Below, one piece after another: positions 50,575-63,900 of a stretch of DNA of 64,000 bases (its first letter is position 1; the number at the start of each line of letters is the position of its first letter). This DNA is from Sebastes aleutianus (Eukaryota; Chordata; Actinopteri; Perciformes; Sebastidae), in assembly GCA_916700875.1 (NCBI GenBank), contig CAKAKS010000004.1, forward strand, positions 9,878,534 to 9,942,533, given 5' to 3'. The notes beneath the pieces were generated by a model. The model saw only the letters and a list, made by a program, of their open reading frames with translations, was not told the DNA's origin and made no database searches. Position numbers and translations under genes: made by a program.

Positions 50575-53500
50575 CCTGTATGAATCCTTTCCTAAAGGAA
50601 GTCTCACATTTTTAGCTATGTGCATCTACTGTATGTGTCTCACTGTCAGTGCCTTTTTTTTCCACATGCTGTTATTGTGTACACTTTGAGAGGAATGTAA
50701 CTCTGACATTCATCTAATGACCTAGAAAACATAATGATTCTTTTTAATAACTTCTCCCTCTTTTCCTGTTATATTAGAGACAGTTGTCCAGAACGTCTCA
50801 GGCCTTTGTAGTGGACAGACAGATATTTCTTTGTCCCTGAATCGTGTGATCACATTTACTGTAGATCTGAGATATTCAGGTTGTTGTTTTTGTCTATCAA
50901 GGTATCAAAAGTCCTGATACTTTACATTATTATTGTGTGTGATTTGGGATAGTACCTAAACTTGTCAGAATTATGTTAAAAGATAATGCCGGTTTATTAG
51001 TTGGGTCTTATTTGCGTGGTTTTGGCCATAATTTCTGTCCGTAGTAATAACATTGTACTCCCCAAATCGATTTCTGCGAGTGGTCACATGATCAAACAGG
51101 TTTTATAGAAACTCCCATTTCAACCCAAACCGTTCATTTTAAACATCCATCTCGGTTTTCAGACTTCCTGGTTCAACTTTGATCTATCGCACCGTACGTG
51201 CACAGTTACACCGAAGGATCATCACCGATATTTTGGTTGTGCTCATTTTTAGTTTCACCTCCAAATGATGTGGTTTAGGACATCTGGCTGAACTGTTGGC
51301 TTGTTTACTGTATCTGTCTGATCGTCTGGATCAGAATCAAGTTGTAACAAACCAGAGTTATCCTCTAACATTGTTCCTGCAGGAAAAGCAAGCTAGCTGA
51401 TGATGTAGTCTTAAAGAATCCACTCGACGTTCGTTGTAGAGTTGGAAAAACACAAACAACTTTAATTAATTTAATCTCTTAAAGTAACAGTACACTATTA
51501 CCAAAAAATGAATAAAATAGCGTTTTCTAGACATGAAATATTAAACTTAAAGTCAAATTGAATAGAAAAAGTACTTATCCATTATGATTAGTTACCTTAA
51601 TATTCTAAAATTCAAGTTATAACTCCGATGTACACCTTCTAGGAATAGAATAAGAAAACTATGAAAAAAATAACAAGCAAATCCTTGCCTTATACAAACA
51701 TAGTCATCAATCACTGTTCTACACCGTTTGATTTAGACACATGATTATATTAAAACAAGATGCAAAACCCCTGAATAGGATTCAATCTGTTATGACACCC
51801 CAAAATAAAAAAAAAATGATCATACCGAAGTAGCAAAACATAATCAAGTAGATTAACACTCTAATTTCCGTTTTTAATGAATGTGGTTTTTACCATGACT
51901 ATAACTTTTCCCATCTATTTTTAAATGTGTTTTTTTACAGTAGGCTTTAAAAACACACTGTACTGACCCTGTGTTTAATGTACTACATTGTACTGGAGCC
52001 CCCCATACTGAAATAACACGTTTTGAAAGGTAGTTCGGATTTTCGGCTTTCACCGAAAACTCAAATAACACGAAGAAAGCCAAAGTTCTCTACACTTTCA
52101 TCTCGCTAGCAATATTGTGTTGATATCGTGGACGGATGTATTATTAGAAACATTGATTATTTTTCTCCTGATTTTCCTCAAGGCCCACCTGCTTTTTAAA
52201 TATCCAGGTATCTGGTTACCGTCGCTGTTTTTGGAGCTGTGCCTGTGTGTAAAACAAGCAGTAGGTCTTACATGTAAGTCAGCCCAGGGGGGAGCTTGAA
52301 GCCGGACCAGACTGATTTATCAGTGGATCATATGCTCTGCCTTTAAGCCGCTGAAATGCGCTCTGGTCACCGCAGACTTTCCAAAGGGAATCGCACTGTG
52401 GCTCGGCTGTCTTCATGACAGAGAGTGCATAGGGGGAAAGAAAGGCACACAGAGAGGTGAGGATAGGGAGATATAGCGGGAAGATGTGCAGAAAAGGAAG
52501 TGAAAAGGAGGAGTTCATAGTGAGAGGGAGGGAAAATAGAGTACCATCAGCATCACAGAGTGAGCTGGCCTTCTACCTTTGCGGCTGTGGAATGCAAAGC
52601 CACCAATATTTTGACTTCTCCTTTGGAAACAGCTGCGTTTTCCTTTTTCAAAGATATTTTTTCCTTATTTATCGGATCCCTCAGGAGAGATCCATCTCCT
52701 GGCCCTGACACCGGCTTCCTCCTCTAAATCTGGGAGCAGACCGGCCGAGCTCAGACACACACACATGCACACCTGCTGCCCAAAAGCAGACACTAACCAC
52801 AGATCACTATAGCAGGCCTCTTTACTGCCTGTACTGCTGCACGTTGATAGAGGCACATATAAGACACACAAAAATACAAGCCATCAGACAAATAAAGGCG
52901 CATGCATACAGGCAACAACTAGCGATGAAGCAACCTGAAAATTGGCTACATAGTATACCCACTAAGACTACATAGAGACATGCCTGTGTGATCAGTCTTC
53001 AGATGGTTTCCCACAAAGCCTGACAGGCCAATAAACGGGGATTCTTGACGACCATCATCCCCCGTATTGACACGCCATAAATAAAGTGAGGCCTGGTGAA
53101 AAAATCTCAAACCCACAGAAATGTTTTGTTTTGCTCAAAATGGACTTCCATCAAAAACCATGGGAGTACATCTCTGTTTACGGAATATTCACTTAGCGCT
53201 GAATGGTGGCGAATGTCTAAAGCAGCCGAGGGAGCCGTTTCTGAGAGGGTCTGTGGTCACGACCCAAGAGGAAAGCAGTTAGTAGCCATCATCAGTCATA
53301 TAAATCTCAGAGGAAATGGAGCCGAACATCAAGGACGGAGAATATCGCAGGAAGAAGGAACAAGATCAGAGGTTTCTTTTTACAAACGATCAGACCCCCT
53401 GTGTGCCATGGTCACTGATTTCCCCAATAAATACTGACTTAATGGCATCTTAGAAAACTATTATGGGGTCCACCTGTTATCCTACATTTGGGGATTCCAT

Positions 53501-55111
53501 TTTTTGCGACATAGCGACGGTTAAAATCACTTTATCTTAAAAAATCGCTGATGGATTTGCAGCAACTTCAATTTTTTTTGCAGAGAATCGTAGACCCAGA
53601 TGAACCCCCCTTTTCTGGCCACCTAAATGTTTTCCCCCTGTATACTATAGCAACCAAAGCACAGCAAATCCTGACAATCTGACCAACTCTAAACAATGCA
53701 TCTTTTAGTGCGCAGCGTATTGCAAGATTAATGATTCTGGTTTGGGATTGTTGTTGTTAGTCACATACGTTAGACCGTGAAGTGTTTTGGTGTCGCCGGT
53801 TTTGTTTATGAGAGCGGTGTTTGGTTGCGTTTATTTTCATGTTCGTGTCTAAATGAAACAGCCAGTAGTAGTTCTGCCAAATCAGCCCCCGAAGAGAACA
53901 AGATGTTGGAGAAGAAACAAAATTGACTCATGCACCAAACTCCAACTTGTGCTTTTTATCCAAAAGAGCCCTACAAGCACCATTCAATTTTCTAATTTTC
54001 AAATTTAAAGTGCACCTATCATTCTGTGACCACAATGGCAGGACTGTATCCTTATTTTTGTCTGACACTGAAGGATTGTAAAGACTAGAAATAACTAATT
54101 ACATTCACTCCTCTCACAGTAATTGTGTGCCTTTTCACTGAACTTGGATTTGTGCCTTGCTCTTTCCTCTACTGAGGATCTGAAAAGTCAACTGGCTCTT
54201 CCGTCCACAAGACCCAAGTCCCGTGTGAAGACCGCCGATCTCAGTTGAAGCAAAGTGTAGGCCACCATTAGTCTGACCAGAGGCTGTTGTGACAGCTGCT
54301 CTACTGTAGAATTACATTTTTATTAACATCCCATAAAGTGGAAAAAGAAAATCTGCGTTGTTTATTTTCCAGCTCGTTTCTTTTCCGATTTCATGGAATT
54401 TCCTTTATGAATGTGAAAAAGATGTTGCGCCGTCTTTTGTTGACAGCTCATTGGCTCGAACTTGTGTCCAATGAAACGAACACTTGTTATTACGGGGGCT
54501 TTTGGGGAAATCACAACTGGCCATTAATGTCAGTGAGTGTTACTCTGTGGCCATTTAGACTTATAGATTGTTCACCACAGACAACAAATTCTGTGACATA
54601 GGGAATTTGAAATTATAGACTTGGGTGTAAAGGTTGCATACTGTATGTACATGCACTCACAAGGCTCCTCCTTTACACACACACATCTGTCTTGTTAATC
54701 TTGTGAGGTCCCTGGTCACTATCTCCAAAGTTGGGTCTCGCCAAATTTTAAAAATGCAATCTGCAATTGCAACATTCGATTTTAACATGTTTTACTAATG
54801 AAAACACGTAACACATGCTATCTATGCGACCCAAGCATTATTATGCAAGAGCCCTGCAGGACTTTAAAATGTATCCGCAATTTGCAAGCAACAATCATAT
54901 CCTCAACTTTTACACATTTTTGAGGTTTTGGCATTTCGTACTTTTTGCATTTCCATTGTTTTTTTTACAAACTAGGATGCTTCGGAAATACAAGATGAGG
55001 CCTAAACAGTGTTTAATCATGTAGTTTTTTCTTTGTGGTTTGCTTGCTGTGCTTATTGTGGGCCTTGATGTTTGTATAATCTTAAGCTTTTGTAATATTT
55101 TCCTTGTACTA
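50575..55111. other. bmp6 intron 1 sequence
   Basis: 4.5 kb, no gene or repeat with definable ends recognised. The frames are short and motif-free. Confidence 0.45.
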
Positions 55112-55250
55112 CTTCTCTTACACTACATGACCTAGCCTTACGTTACCTTACCTTATCTAACCTTATCTTACCTCACCTGCCCTTATGTTACGTTATATCT
55201 TATTTTATGTTACCGTTACCTTATGTTACCTTATGGTACGGTACATTGTT
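55112..55250. repeat. degenerate (CCTTA)n pentamer tract
   Basis: Repeated TTACCTTA, ACCTTATCTTACC and ATGTTACCTTATG phrases; the units are roughly 5 bp with substitutions. Confidence 0.75.
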
Positions 55251-56068
55251 GCAGTGGAAAAGGGGCATAACAAAAACAGAAAACACAAACATTCACATAC
55301 CATCGTTGTTTAAATGCCCCCTGCAGCTGAGTTAGTGGGTCCACATCTTAATCCTAAGTAATGGTGCTTGAAGAGCTGGAATGAAATCTCCTATTGACAC
55401 ACAGGTATGACACATCCAGCTACCTGGAGACCAACTGGAGACTCAACAGAGAGCTGATGACTGCTAGCACTCAGCTGTCAGTCTGTTGATGGAAAAAAAC
55501 TGATACTACACAGTCCAACAGCCATACCTTGGATATCTATCTGTTAGCAAAGCCCCAGCAGAGGAGCAATTACAGCAAATTATCCGCCTACCCTCAGGGT
55601 CAAACACACACACACACACAAACCCACACACATTGCGCACTAGCTAAAAAATCTCAAAACGACAAAAGATAGATGTGTGTCCAGACTTCATTTTATCATC
55701 TTGTAAGGAATGCAGCACGGTGGTGATAGAGCTCGCTGGTGGTGGGAACAAAAAATCAGATTCTCTTCTTCTCTGAGATGTGTGCGAGTCTGTGTATTTG
55801 TGTGTGTCCTGGGACAGTGTGTGTCATGGTTTTGGATGGGTCTTTAGAAAAACCCAAATGGTTTTTCAAGGATTATATGGAGGATGATGGCTGTAGAAAA
55901 ATGTGATTACATGGTTCAAATGGGGCCTTTGTTCCTGGGGATGCCGGTCCAGTGAGGTCATTGTGTACTGTAACCTGTGGGAGGTAATGGAAGAAGAGCA
56001 AGGCTGGATATCTAGGCCATTGATGCATGTGTGCGTGTCTGTGTGTGTGAAAGAGGAGAAAATTCAGG
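55251..56068. other. bmp6 intron 1 sequence between pentamer tract and MITE
   Basis: About 0.8 kb. A (CA)n run lies near 55602-55620 and scattered GT-rich phrases at 55785-55825. No gene recognised. Confidence 0.45.
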
Positions 56069-56496
56069 TTAAAGGTTCTCTATTCGATATCCAGAGCATT
56101 GATATAGCAGCATACTACTACTTGCTATGTAAAGATATAGTGCAGTAATGTCTACCTGAGCAGAGTATGAAGTCGCTTTCCCTCTGTGTTTGTGTTGTAA
56201 TCAGAGCTTCTTCCTGCTTTGTTGACATAGCTGGCTGGCCACGCATGCTTTTAGTGCATGTAAGCGTGCCTCACTGGCTAGCTCACGGACGCTGCATGCT
56301 GATAACGCCGCCCCGACTGACGGCATCATCGCAGAAGCGTAGCACCCACCCTCTGGTTCCCCCCAAGGTTAACGCTGTAATCTCTGTCAGCACTTTTGCC
56401 ATTGTTAGCTACGAGCCGCCGGCACAGCCGTCGCCATGTTGAGAGTTGTGTGGAGGCATTTGAAATGCTCCCAATCTCGCATTTAGCACCTTTTAA
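56069..56496. mobile_element. TTAA-bounded dispersed repeat (428 bp)
   Basis: Starts TTAAAGGTTCTC and ends GCACCTTTTAA, both in TTAA. It matches 25372-25701 in several blocks (AGTAATGTCTACCTGAGCAG, GAGCCGCC). Confidence 0.68.
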
Positions 56497-59400
56497 AGTG
56501 TCAAACTCTCAGGAAGTTCTATATTAGTTTCTGCTATTTGCGCTTAGACAGTGTTTTACAGACTTGAATGCATAACTGCCTGCTTGTACTCTTGACAGTG
56601 CAAATGAAATTGCCTTGCATAATCATTGAAAAACTCCTGTGATCTAGCTGTCAAATCATAATTACAGTGTTTAAGTGCTTCAAAGTGGGACACCTGGTGG
56701 ATTTCAGGAGGAAATTGACAGTACTATCAATGTTCTGCAGGAGAGTAAAGTGAAAGAAAATACATCAGTTGAGCAATTGAATCTAAAGAGGATTGTAATT
56801 AGGCGCTAATGTCTGTTGCCATGTCCAGAAATGGACATTGTGCCATGATGAAAAACGTAACTTTTTGTATCTAAATTACATTGAAGCTCCGATTTCAACT
56901 TAAAGATACGTTCATGTGCAACCTATGAGGCTACGTTAACACCGCAAAAGTCACTACACAATACGATTTATTGCTGTGTTTTGCTTTAGTAGGTCACTGA
57001 CATTATGTTTTCAATTCGGCAAATAACCAGTATGAAGGGGTCACAAAAACGCCACATTCAACCAGCTCATGTGGAAGTAAACAAATGAAATCAACTAATG
57101 CCACATTTTCTTATTTGTGCTATAAACTGCATTTCTTTGTAAAAGATAATGTAGGAAAGTAAGTGACCGTGAGCCAACATTACTCAACTAGTAAAACTTT
57201 TTTTGTAATGTTTCTGCACTGCGTTTCCCAGATCACCTGATCTGATGATGATGCTGAAAGTTAACTACTGTGCCAGGCTCTTCTTGTTTATTTCAAACAA
57301 ACCTGCTTGAAACATTGAATGCATCACTTCCTGTGCGCTAGATGAATTTCCCCAGGAAAGAAACCCCATACATGCTGTTTTGTAAAGCTTTCATGAACTG
57401 GCTGTGGGTTGAATCACAGTTTTTGTGTACAAAAATTATATTTATTCATATAAAATTGTTGTAAATTGTTACTTAAACTTGAAATTGTATTCACCTGGCC
57501 TGCTGAGCATGAAACACATTTCTTGGCTGTCTCTCAGGAACGCATAACAGTAATTAGTGATTAGTGCTATGATCACTTTACTGATTTCTGCTGGACACTG
57601 AGACTAAAGCTGTCAGCTGCTGTTCTGTGTTTGCTAATGAGGCTTGACAGTCTGCAAAGGGGCTGATCTCACTGCCTCATATCCTCGCTATGGACTGATG
57701 CTCCTGCCTGGCCCTGAGTTCTCACACCACTGACCTCTGGGACTGTGTGTGCATCACAAAGTGTGTGTGTGGGAATGTGACTGTAAGCCCCTCCGTCCTC
57801 CCTTTCTCACGCGTGTTGGATCCTGTAAAGCGGTTGTTGTTTTTCTCGGTCTTCGCTTGGACATTTACATCTGTACCTGCATATGTCAGTGCCCATTATG
57901 CATTTAACCACCCTGCAAGTCCTTTTATGAAACGTCCAGAGGTGTTTGTGCGCCTACATGTATCGGACATAAACTCTCGCTCTTGCCAGTGGCCCTTGGC
58001 TGGTCCCTGTGGCGCTCAGTGTGTCGGCTTTGATGGTGGGTCAGGGGAGAAGATCAGAGCACAGGATGAGTCTCCAAAGACGCAACCAAACACACGTACC
58101 CTTGCTCAAAGTTAATGATGACTCCCAGCGGACTCCCAGCCCCCGTGGTCTGTACCTCGACCCTAGGAGCTGCCCTGCCAGCTGCCTGACTACAAAGAGC
58201 CAAAACACTCAGCAGAAGGTGGAAACAGCTCCTGGTGGCAGCCAAGCATAGTGGCAACACAGGCAGCTCACACCACTGCGGTGTGTGTGTGTGTATTGTA
58301 AGCTGCCAGTATTCACCTGCTTTGCAAAACTCAACAGCTGTTTCTGTGTTTTATCTTTCCACACTGCAGCGATGCCAAAGGTTAAAGAGTTTGAGGCATA
58401 AAATCTGGCTTGAGCCCCTTCAGAAAAGACTGATGTTTACAGCATAAAGATTTCCACTTAATGAGTATTTTTTTCTTTTTAATGGAATAGTGGCGATCGC
58501 AGAAGAGTTGTGATTGTATCAACGGCAAAAGCTCCCCGTGAAAGTCAATGTGACGGGCCAAACCTTTAATTAGATGGGACTTTGGAGGAATTAACGATAA
58601 ATGGAAGACAAGACCATATCTGACCTATCATCAGAAACCATCAAGTCGGAGAGAAAAACCAGACAGGTTATGGGCTGTAATTACATAAACACAGATGGAT
58701 TCTTCTCATGCCTTGGACATCCAGAACATTTTTTATTGGTTTAGCCATCCGCAAAGTCTTCAACAATGTTGACAGGTTCTTGGTGTGCGAAAATTTAATT
58801 GAAGGGTGTTTGTGAAAGTGTCTGCTTTTATATTCTTTCCCTCATTCACTGATTCTGACTCCCTCTTCATAGCCTCTCCTTCAGCACGATGCATTATGGG
58901 TCAGAGGAAATAGTAATTTACAGATTTAATTAGAATGCTGAAAGATTTTTACGAGGGTCTTCGGGATCTAGTTTTGGCATGCTCAATGCATAAAACCCCC
59001 ACAAAGCTCGGTTATTGAGGAGATACTGGAGTCTTTGCTGTACTGAAGAGAAAACCCTGCTTGTTTTTCTGCTACACTGGCTTCTTGTTCTCGTGTTAGT
59101 TCAACAAGGTCAGCGGTTCCGACTGCAATCATCCTATTTCTTCCAAGAGACACTGAGTGGAAAGCCTAAAAACCAAACATTGCCTGCTACAAGGACAGTA
59201 AGCCAGAGCAAGGAGATGTCTTTTAAATCATACTTAAACTGAACCTGCCTCACAAAGTAAATGTCAACATCCACTCTTTCCTGTTGGGAGGAAGAGTAAA
59301 CCCTGGTCTGTGTGGTGCATTGTGGGATAGAGCTGGGAGGAACAAAGATTGAAGGAATTCCATCCATCGTTATTATTTACATTTAATCTTCAGTACCATC

Positions 59401-60379
59401 GCATGAAAAAATAATGCTGTTGAGGTTATGGTGGTGGATGGGTGTGTAGCACATCTGCCATTAAGTTTTTATTAAGCGTAACCACGCTCTTTCCCTGACC
59501 TTAACCATACCGCAATTGCCATGAGATTGTTGAAAGCGAGAGTTTTAGAAATGTTGGCATTAAATGTAATCCTGGGTTTTGTAGAGTCACCCAATATCTA
59601 CGTTCTCTTCTGGGTTGAAAAAGATTGAGGACTTTGCAAGATGCTTTTTCAACTCATGGAACAATTCCCTCTAAGCTGTCCTTCCTATTCAAGGTATTTA
59701 ACGCTCCAATGCTCCAGTAGAGTTGTTCTCTGAATCTCAGTAAATGTAAAATTCTCTTGTGGCTCCAGTGGCAGCTCTTCAACAAAACGTTGCACACAGT
59801 CTTGCTTGAATATTTTGTGGCACAAACTACCATAGAACTGGTTCAGCATGCTACTGTCTGAGGTGGAGAGATTTGCATGTGTTTTGTATGTCTGCAACTG
59901 TAAGATAATGAAAAAAAAACCCTGTTTAAATTGGCAGTATGAACCAAATGTCTCTGTCTGTCATCAAACTGGTACCTAGTAAAGTCTTACTGACAGATCT
60001 AATAAGAACTCCCTGACTCTGTATTATCTGGGTCACAGGTGCTCTGCTTTCTCTAATCTACATTGCAGCACTGGATACTACAGGAAAGTCTACAACTGTA
60101 GCGCTGTAAAAGTACTTTAGCATTAAGCTTCAGAAGATACTCTAGAAGAGTGTAGACAAAAACATGTCACATGCCTATTCTGGTGGTTCCTTGCACAAGC
60201 CACAGTGCCACAGTGGAAAAGTTAATTACTCATTTAGCTTTGAGGCTGAAAGCTTTCGATAATCCCCTCTTTAAAATGGATAGATATCTGTCAACATAAT
60301 TACTTTTGAGATCTCGGAACCCATCGGCTATTTGTCTGATGACGATTTAGTCTCTGGGGGCAACGGCCAATATTTCTGA
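56497..60379. other. unique bmp6 intron 1 sequence
   Basis: 3.9 kb without recognisable exons. 58460-58720 has AT-rich homeodomain-type sites (CTTTAATTAGATGG, GGAATTAACGATAAATGG) and no repeat signature. A short GT run is near 58280. Confidence 0.4.
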
Positions 60380-60800
60380 GGTTCCGATGTAACGGATATT
60401 TACAGTCTGATTAGCAACTTGAGATGCAAGAATGGAGTTTACAATCAGATTGTCTCACAAGTACCCTGTTAATACTAAGTTAACCGTTTATTTTTTAGCT
60501 AATAAAAAGTTAAATCATCGTCAGACGATAGCTAATTGGTTCCGAGATTGCATTTCGACCAATGCGTTCTGCCTCTTTTACTCTACACACGGACTGTTTA
60601 CCTGCATGCAACCAAAGCCCACTCAAATAAGATCGGTCAATACTACTCGGACTACAATCGAACGGACTACAAACGGAAACCAGAACGCTTCCGATACTCG
60701 TCCCATTGCCTACAGATTCTGCATTCCTGTACAGATACCTGTTTATAGAGATAACCTTTGGAAAACAACCCATAACTTTCCCTTTAGTTAATTTTACCGA
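60380..60800. mobile_element. possible dispersed repeat with overlapping open frames
   Basis: Long frames on both strands (60432-60791 plus, 60510-60911 minus) encode no known domain. The 'CGTTCTGCCTCTTTTACTCT' stretch reads like a fish repeat I recall, but I could not find inverted ends or a target duplication. Confidence 0.3.
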
Positions 60801-61868
60801 CTGAGTGTTGCTGACGGGCGAAAGAGTATTTTGGTGAGAGAAGGTGGTTGTTGATTGTTTTGCCCTGAGCTTGTGGGACGAGTGAGAGAAAGCAGGAGGG
60901 ATTTGATGCAAGCGGCTGTTTGCCAGCTGTCCCTCCGAGGGATTGGCTGGACACCATTAGGAGTGTGAGCAAACTCGCTGACCACTGACCACAGACAAGT
61001 CGCCCTGTCAACCACCCCAGGGCCTCTCCTGCACAGTCTGGCTTTTTTTCCTGCTTCGCATCGAAGAACACTGCTATTCTCCCCCCCCGCTAAACTAGTT
61101 TATTTCCTGTTTATCTTTTAAATCTGTCTGTCTTCTTTCCGTCTTCTACTTATAGATTTCATCCCACTCTCTGCGCTCTTCATTTTTCTTGTACTTTTCC
61201 ATCATACCTACCAAATTGGGGATTGCATCCTCACAAACTTTCACTTTGTTTTGACATGTTTCCAGCAGTTGCTCTCCTTTATTTCTACTTCCAGAGGTTG
61301 TGGTTATCACTGTCAGATTGATTTTCGTCTCTTCCTATTTCGTATTTGTCTGCTCAGCCGCCCCCCCTTTCCCTGCACAGATAGACTTCTGGCTCAAAGT
61401 TTCACTCACTTGTCTTTCTTTCAGCACCTTTTCCTTTCCTTTGCTTTCTTAAAGGGGCATACATCTCCTGTTCCAGTCTGTGTGATTTCAGTTCTTCCCA
61501 AAGCGGGTTTGTACAGGAGATTCATAGGCGGTTGATTTGAAATTTTAAACCGTTACTGTAAAATGATATATTATTTGGAATATATAGTATTTAATTAGAT
61601 ATCAATTCAATTGAGAAAATGATCATTGATCCGACATGGACTATTAGACACTTTTAGACTGTTTTCTGACAAATACTGACATGTTTATAATGTTCAGACG
61701 TGTATAAGTCAGTAAGTACTGAAGTCATATTTACAAAACAAGATTATAAAGCAGTTTTTATACCATGATTTAGGACATATATATAGGCTACTAATAACTA
61801 CTCAGCATGTCCAGGCTGTGAATATAAGGACCATATGAATACATGTGATAGCAAAATATTCCCAGGCT

Positions 61869-61870
<2 letters not shown>
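60801..61870. other. bmp6 intron 1 sequence, partly pyrimidine-rich
   Basis: About 1.1 kb. 61080-61470 is C/T-rich with C-runs (for example at 61081 and 61360). No exon recognised. Confidence 0.45.

Positions 61871-61925
<55 letters not shown>
61871..61925. repeat. (GT)n microsatellite, 55 bp
   Basis: Perfect GT dinucleotide repeat, the longest in the window. Confidence 0.97.
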
Positions 61926-61928
<3 letters not shown>

Positions 61929-63538
61929 TGCCATAGTACCTACAGCAGCAGGGACAGGACGGCAGCGCCAGATGTTGCGCAGGTGGAAATGAGAATCAAA
62001 GCGTCCAAGTGAATCTGCCAATCGTCCGTCTCACTCTCTTTCTGTCACTAACTGTCTCCATCTTTTATCCTTTCTGTCCATTTCCCTTCCCTCTGTTTTT
62101 GTCTCTTTGGTCTCTTCCTCTCTCTTCCTCTCTGTGACAACTGACTTTGTCTTTCTTCGTCTGGTCTTGTCATCTTATCCACTTCTCCCACATTCTTTTA
62201 TCTTCTCCTGTGTTATTTTAATGGTCATAAACATTTTTTATTGACACGCATTTCCATTCAGGTTATCCAATTTGAGACGTAGCAAAAGACTTTCTTCCCT
62301 CCAAAAAAATCCTTAATCCATTTCCCTCTCTTTTATCATTTCTTCCTCTTCCTGTTTCTCTTAATCTCACTGTCTTTCTCTGTCTACCATCTTTCTTTTC
62401 ATTAATGCGTTCTGTCTTTCTCTACCTATATCACTATTCAAGCAGTCATCATTTATTCTCTTCTCCTCACTCTCTCCCTTTTCTTTCTCTTTCGGTCTCT
62501 TGTGTCTTTCTGTTTCTCGTAGCAGATTAAATCACCCACAATATTTAGGTGAATCATCGAGAAATCCCCCGCTATTGTCATGTTTTGTGATTAACGTTGG
62601 CTGCCTCCGTGTGTGTTCAAGTAAACTTTGTATTTTTTCTCTTTGTTCGCATTTTCTCATGAACTGGTGACCATTGATGGGAGTGTGGTAATAAAATAAA
62701 GCCATAAATTACACCTCCAGATTAATATTCACACACGACACATAAACACTACGCTTTCCATCGAGCACCGTTTGCACCGAATCACCAACGTAATCACTCT
62801 TTCCCCATCTTTAGAATCACTCTGAATAAATTCCTCTCTGAATCATCCAGATCAAAATCCCTTTTCCCTTCTGTGTGTTCCTGTCTCAAAGCTCACGTCA
62901 TGGTAGATTAGCACAGAGGTTACGCTCCCTGTACACGTCGCGTGAAGACTTCCCTTTGATTTTAGATGTGAAACCTCGGTGGATTTCAATCGAATTTCAG
63001 GCTGAGAAGGTGGAGAAGCAGCTGGAATGCTACTTAGCCGTAAACGCCGAGGCTCCCAGGTCGCCTCGCAGAGAGGACTGCAGTGATAAAGTGTGCGATA
63101 ATGTGAGACTGTGTCTGTCTTCATATTTCATAGTTTTAATAGTTTGTCTTCATCTGCTCAAAAACGACCCCCCCTCTCCTATAAGAAGTTGCCAATTGAA
63201 TTCTAGGACCAGGTTGTTAACACCCTTGCTGCTTCTCAGGAGCTGCTTACTGGACGACCAAGGCTGTACTGGATTACTCACAGTGTATGTGTAACGTTAA
63301 GATGTCAGAGGAGCATACTAATGCTGCGTTCACTTCATATCAAACAGTTATTATGAATAAAATCTTATAATAAAACTTGAATATTCATATAAATCTAATA
63401 TTAATAGGGCACTTTTAGTATTTGCTCTTCTACAAAGTGGAGGGGACTTGTGAGTGACAGATTAAAAAATGAATTGTCAAAAATAAAAAGTAACAGAGGC
63501 CGGGATATACACTTTTAGTCCCTAGTAAGGGTCATGAT
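61926..63538. other. bmp6 intron 1 sequence, CT-rich then unique
   Basis: 62030-62520 is strongly pyrimidine-rich (TCTCTTTCT phrases). 62520-62830 is mixed, AT-rich and repeat-free. 62966-63102 is a pseudo-exon-like stretch discussed in the findings. 63303-63538 has nothing notable. Confidence 0.45.
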
Positions 63539-63900
63539 CATAGACTGTATATATAGATGAGCAATGCGTCTCTAGTTCTTCCCACTGTACAAAAGTGAAG
63601 CCAAAGTATCCCGGATACGGGGGCGGTATAGAGGTCCCGCCCACACACTTGCCCGAGCCGAACACAAGCCGAGCACAGCAACAGCTTACTCGTGTGAGCC
63701 GCCTAGCTGCTACGTTAGCACCACTATAGCTGTTTGGTATCTTTATAGCTACATTTATGATCAAATTGACATGTTCTATGGACGGTTATGGAAAGTTAAG
63801 TCATGTCTCCTCTATTGTACAATTCCCAGGCCTATACGACTCCGCAACTACTTCACTCAGAGCAGCTGTCAATCATGACGTCTCACCCCCTTTTTTTTAG
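63539..63900. mobile_element. dispersed repeat starting CATAGACTGTATATA
   Basis: The first 15 bases equal the inverted terminus of the 43447-44074 repeat. The interior (GGGGGCGGTATAGAGGTCCC, GTGAGCCGCCTAGCTGCTAC) differs. The right limit near a T-run is approximate. Confidence 0.45.

Noticed and set aside
50221..50625. 134-codon minus-strand frame with QSVS repeats
   Set aside because: Generated by the (CTGA)n microsatellite.
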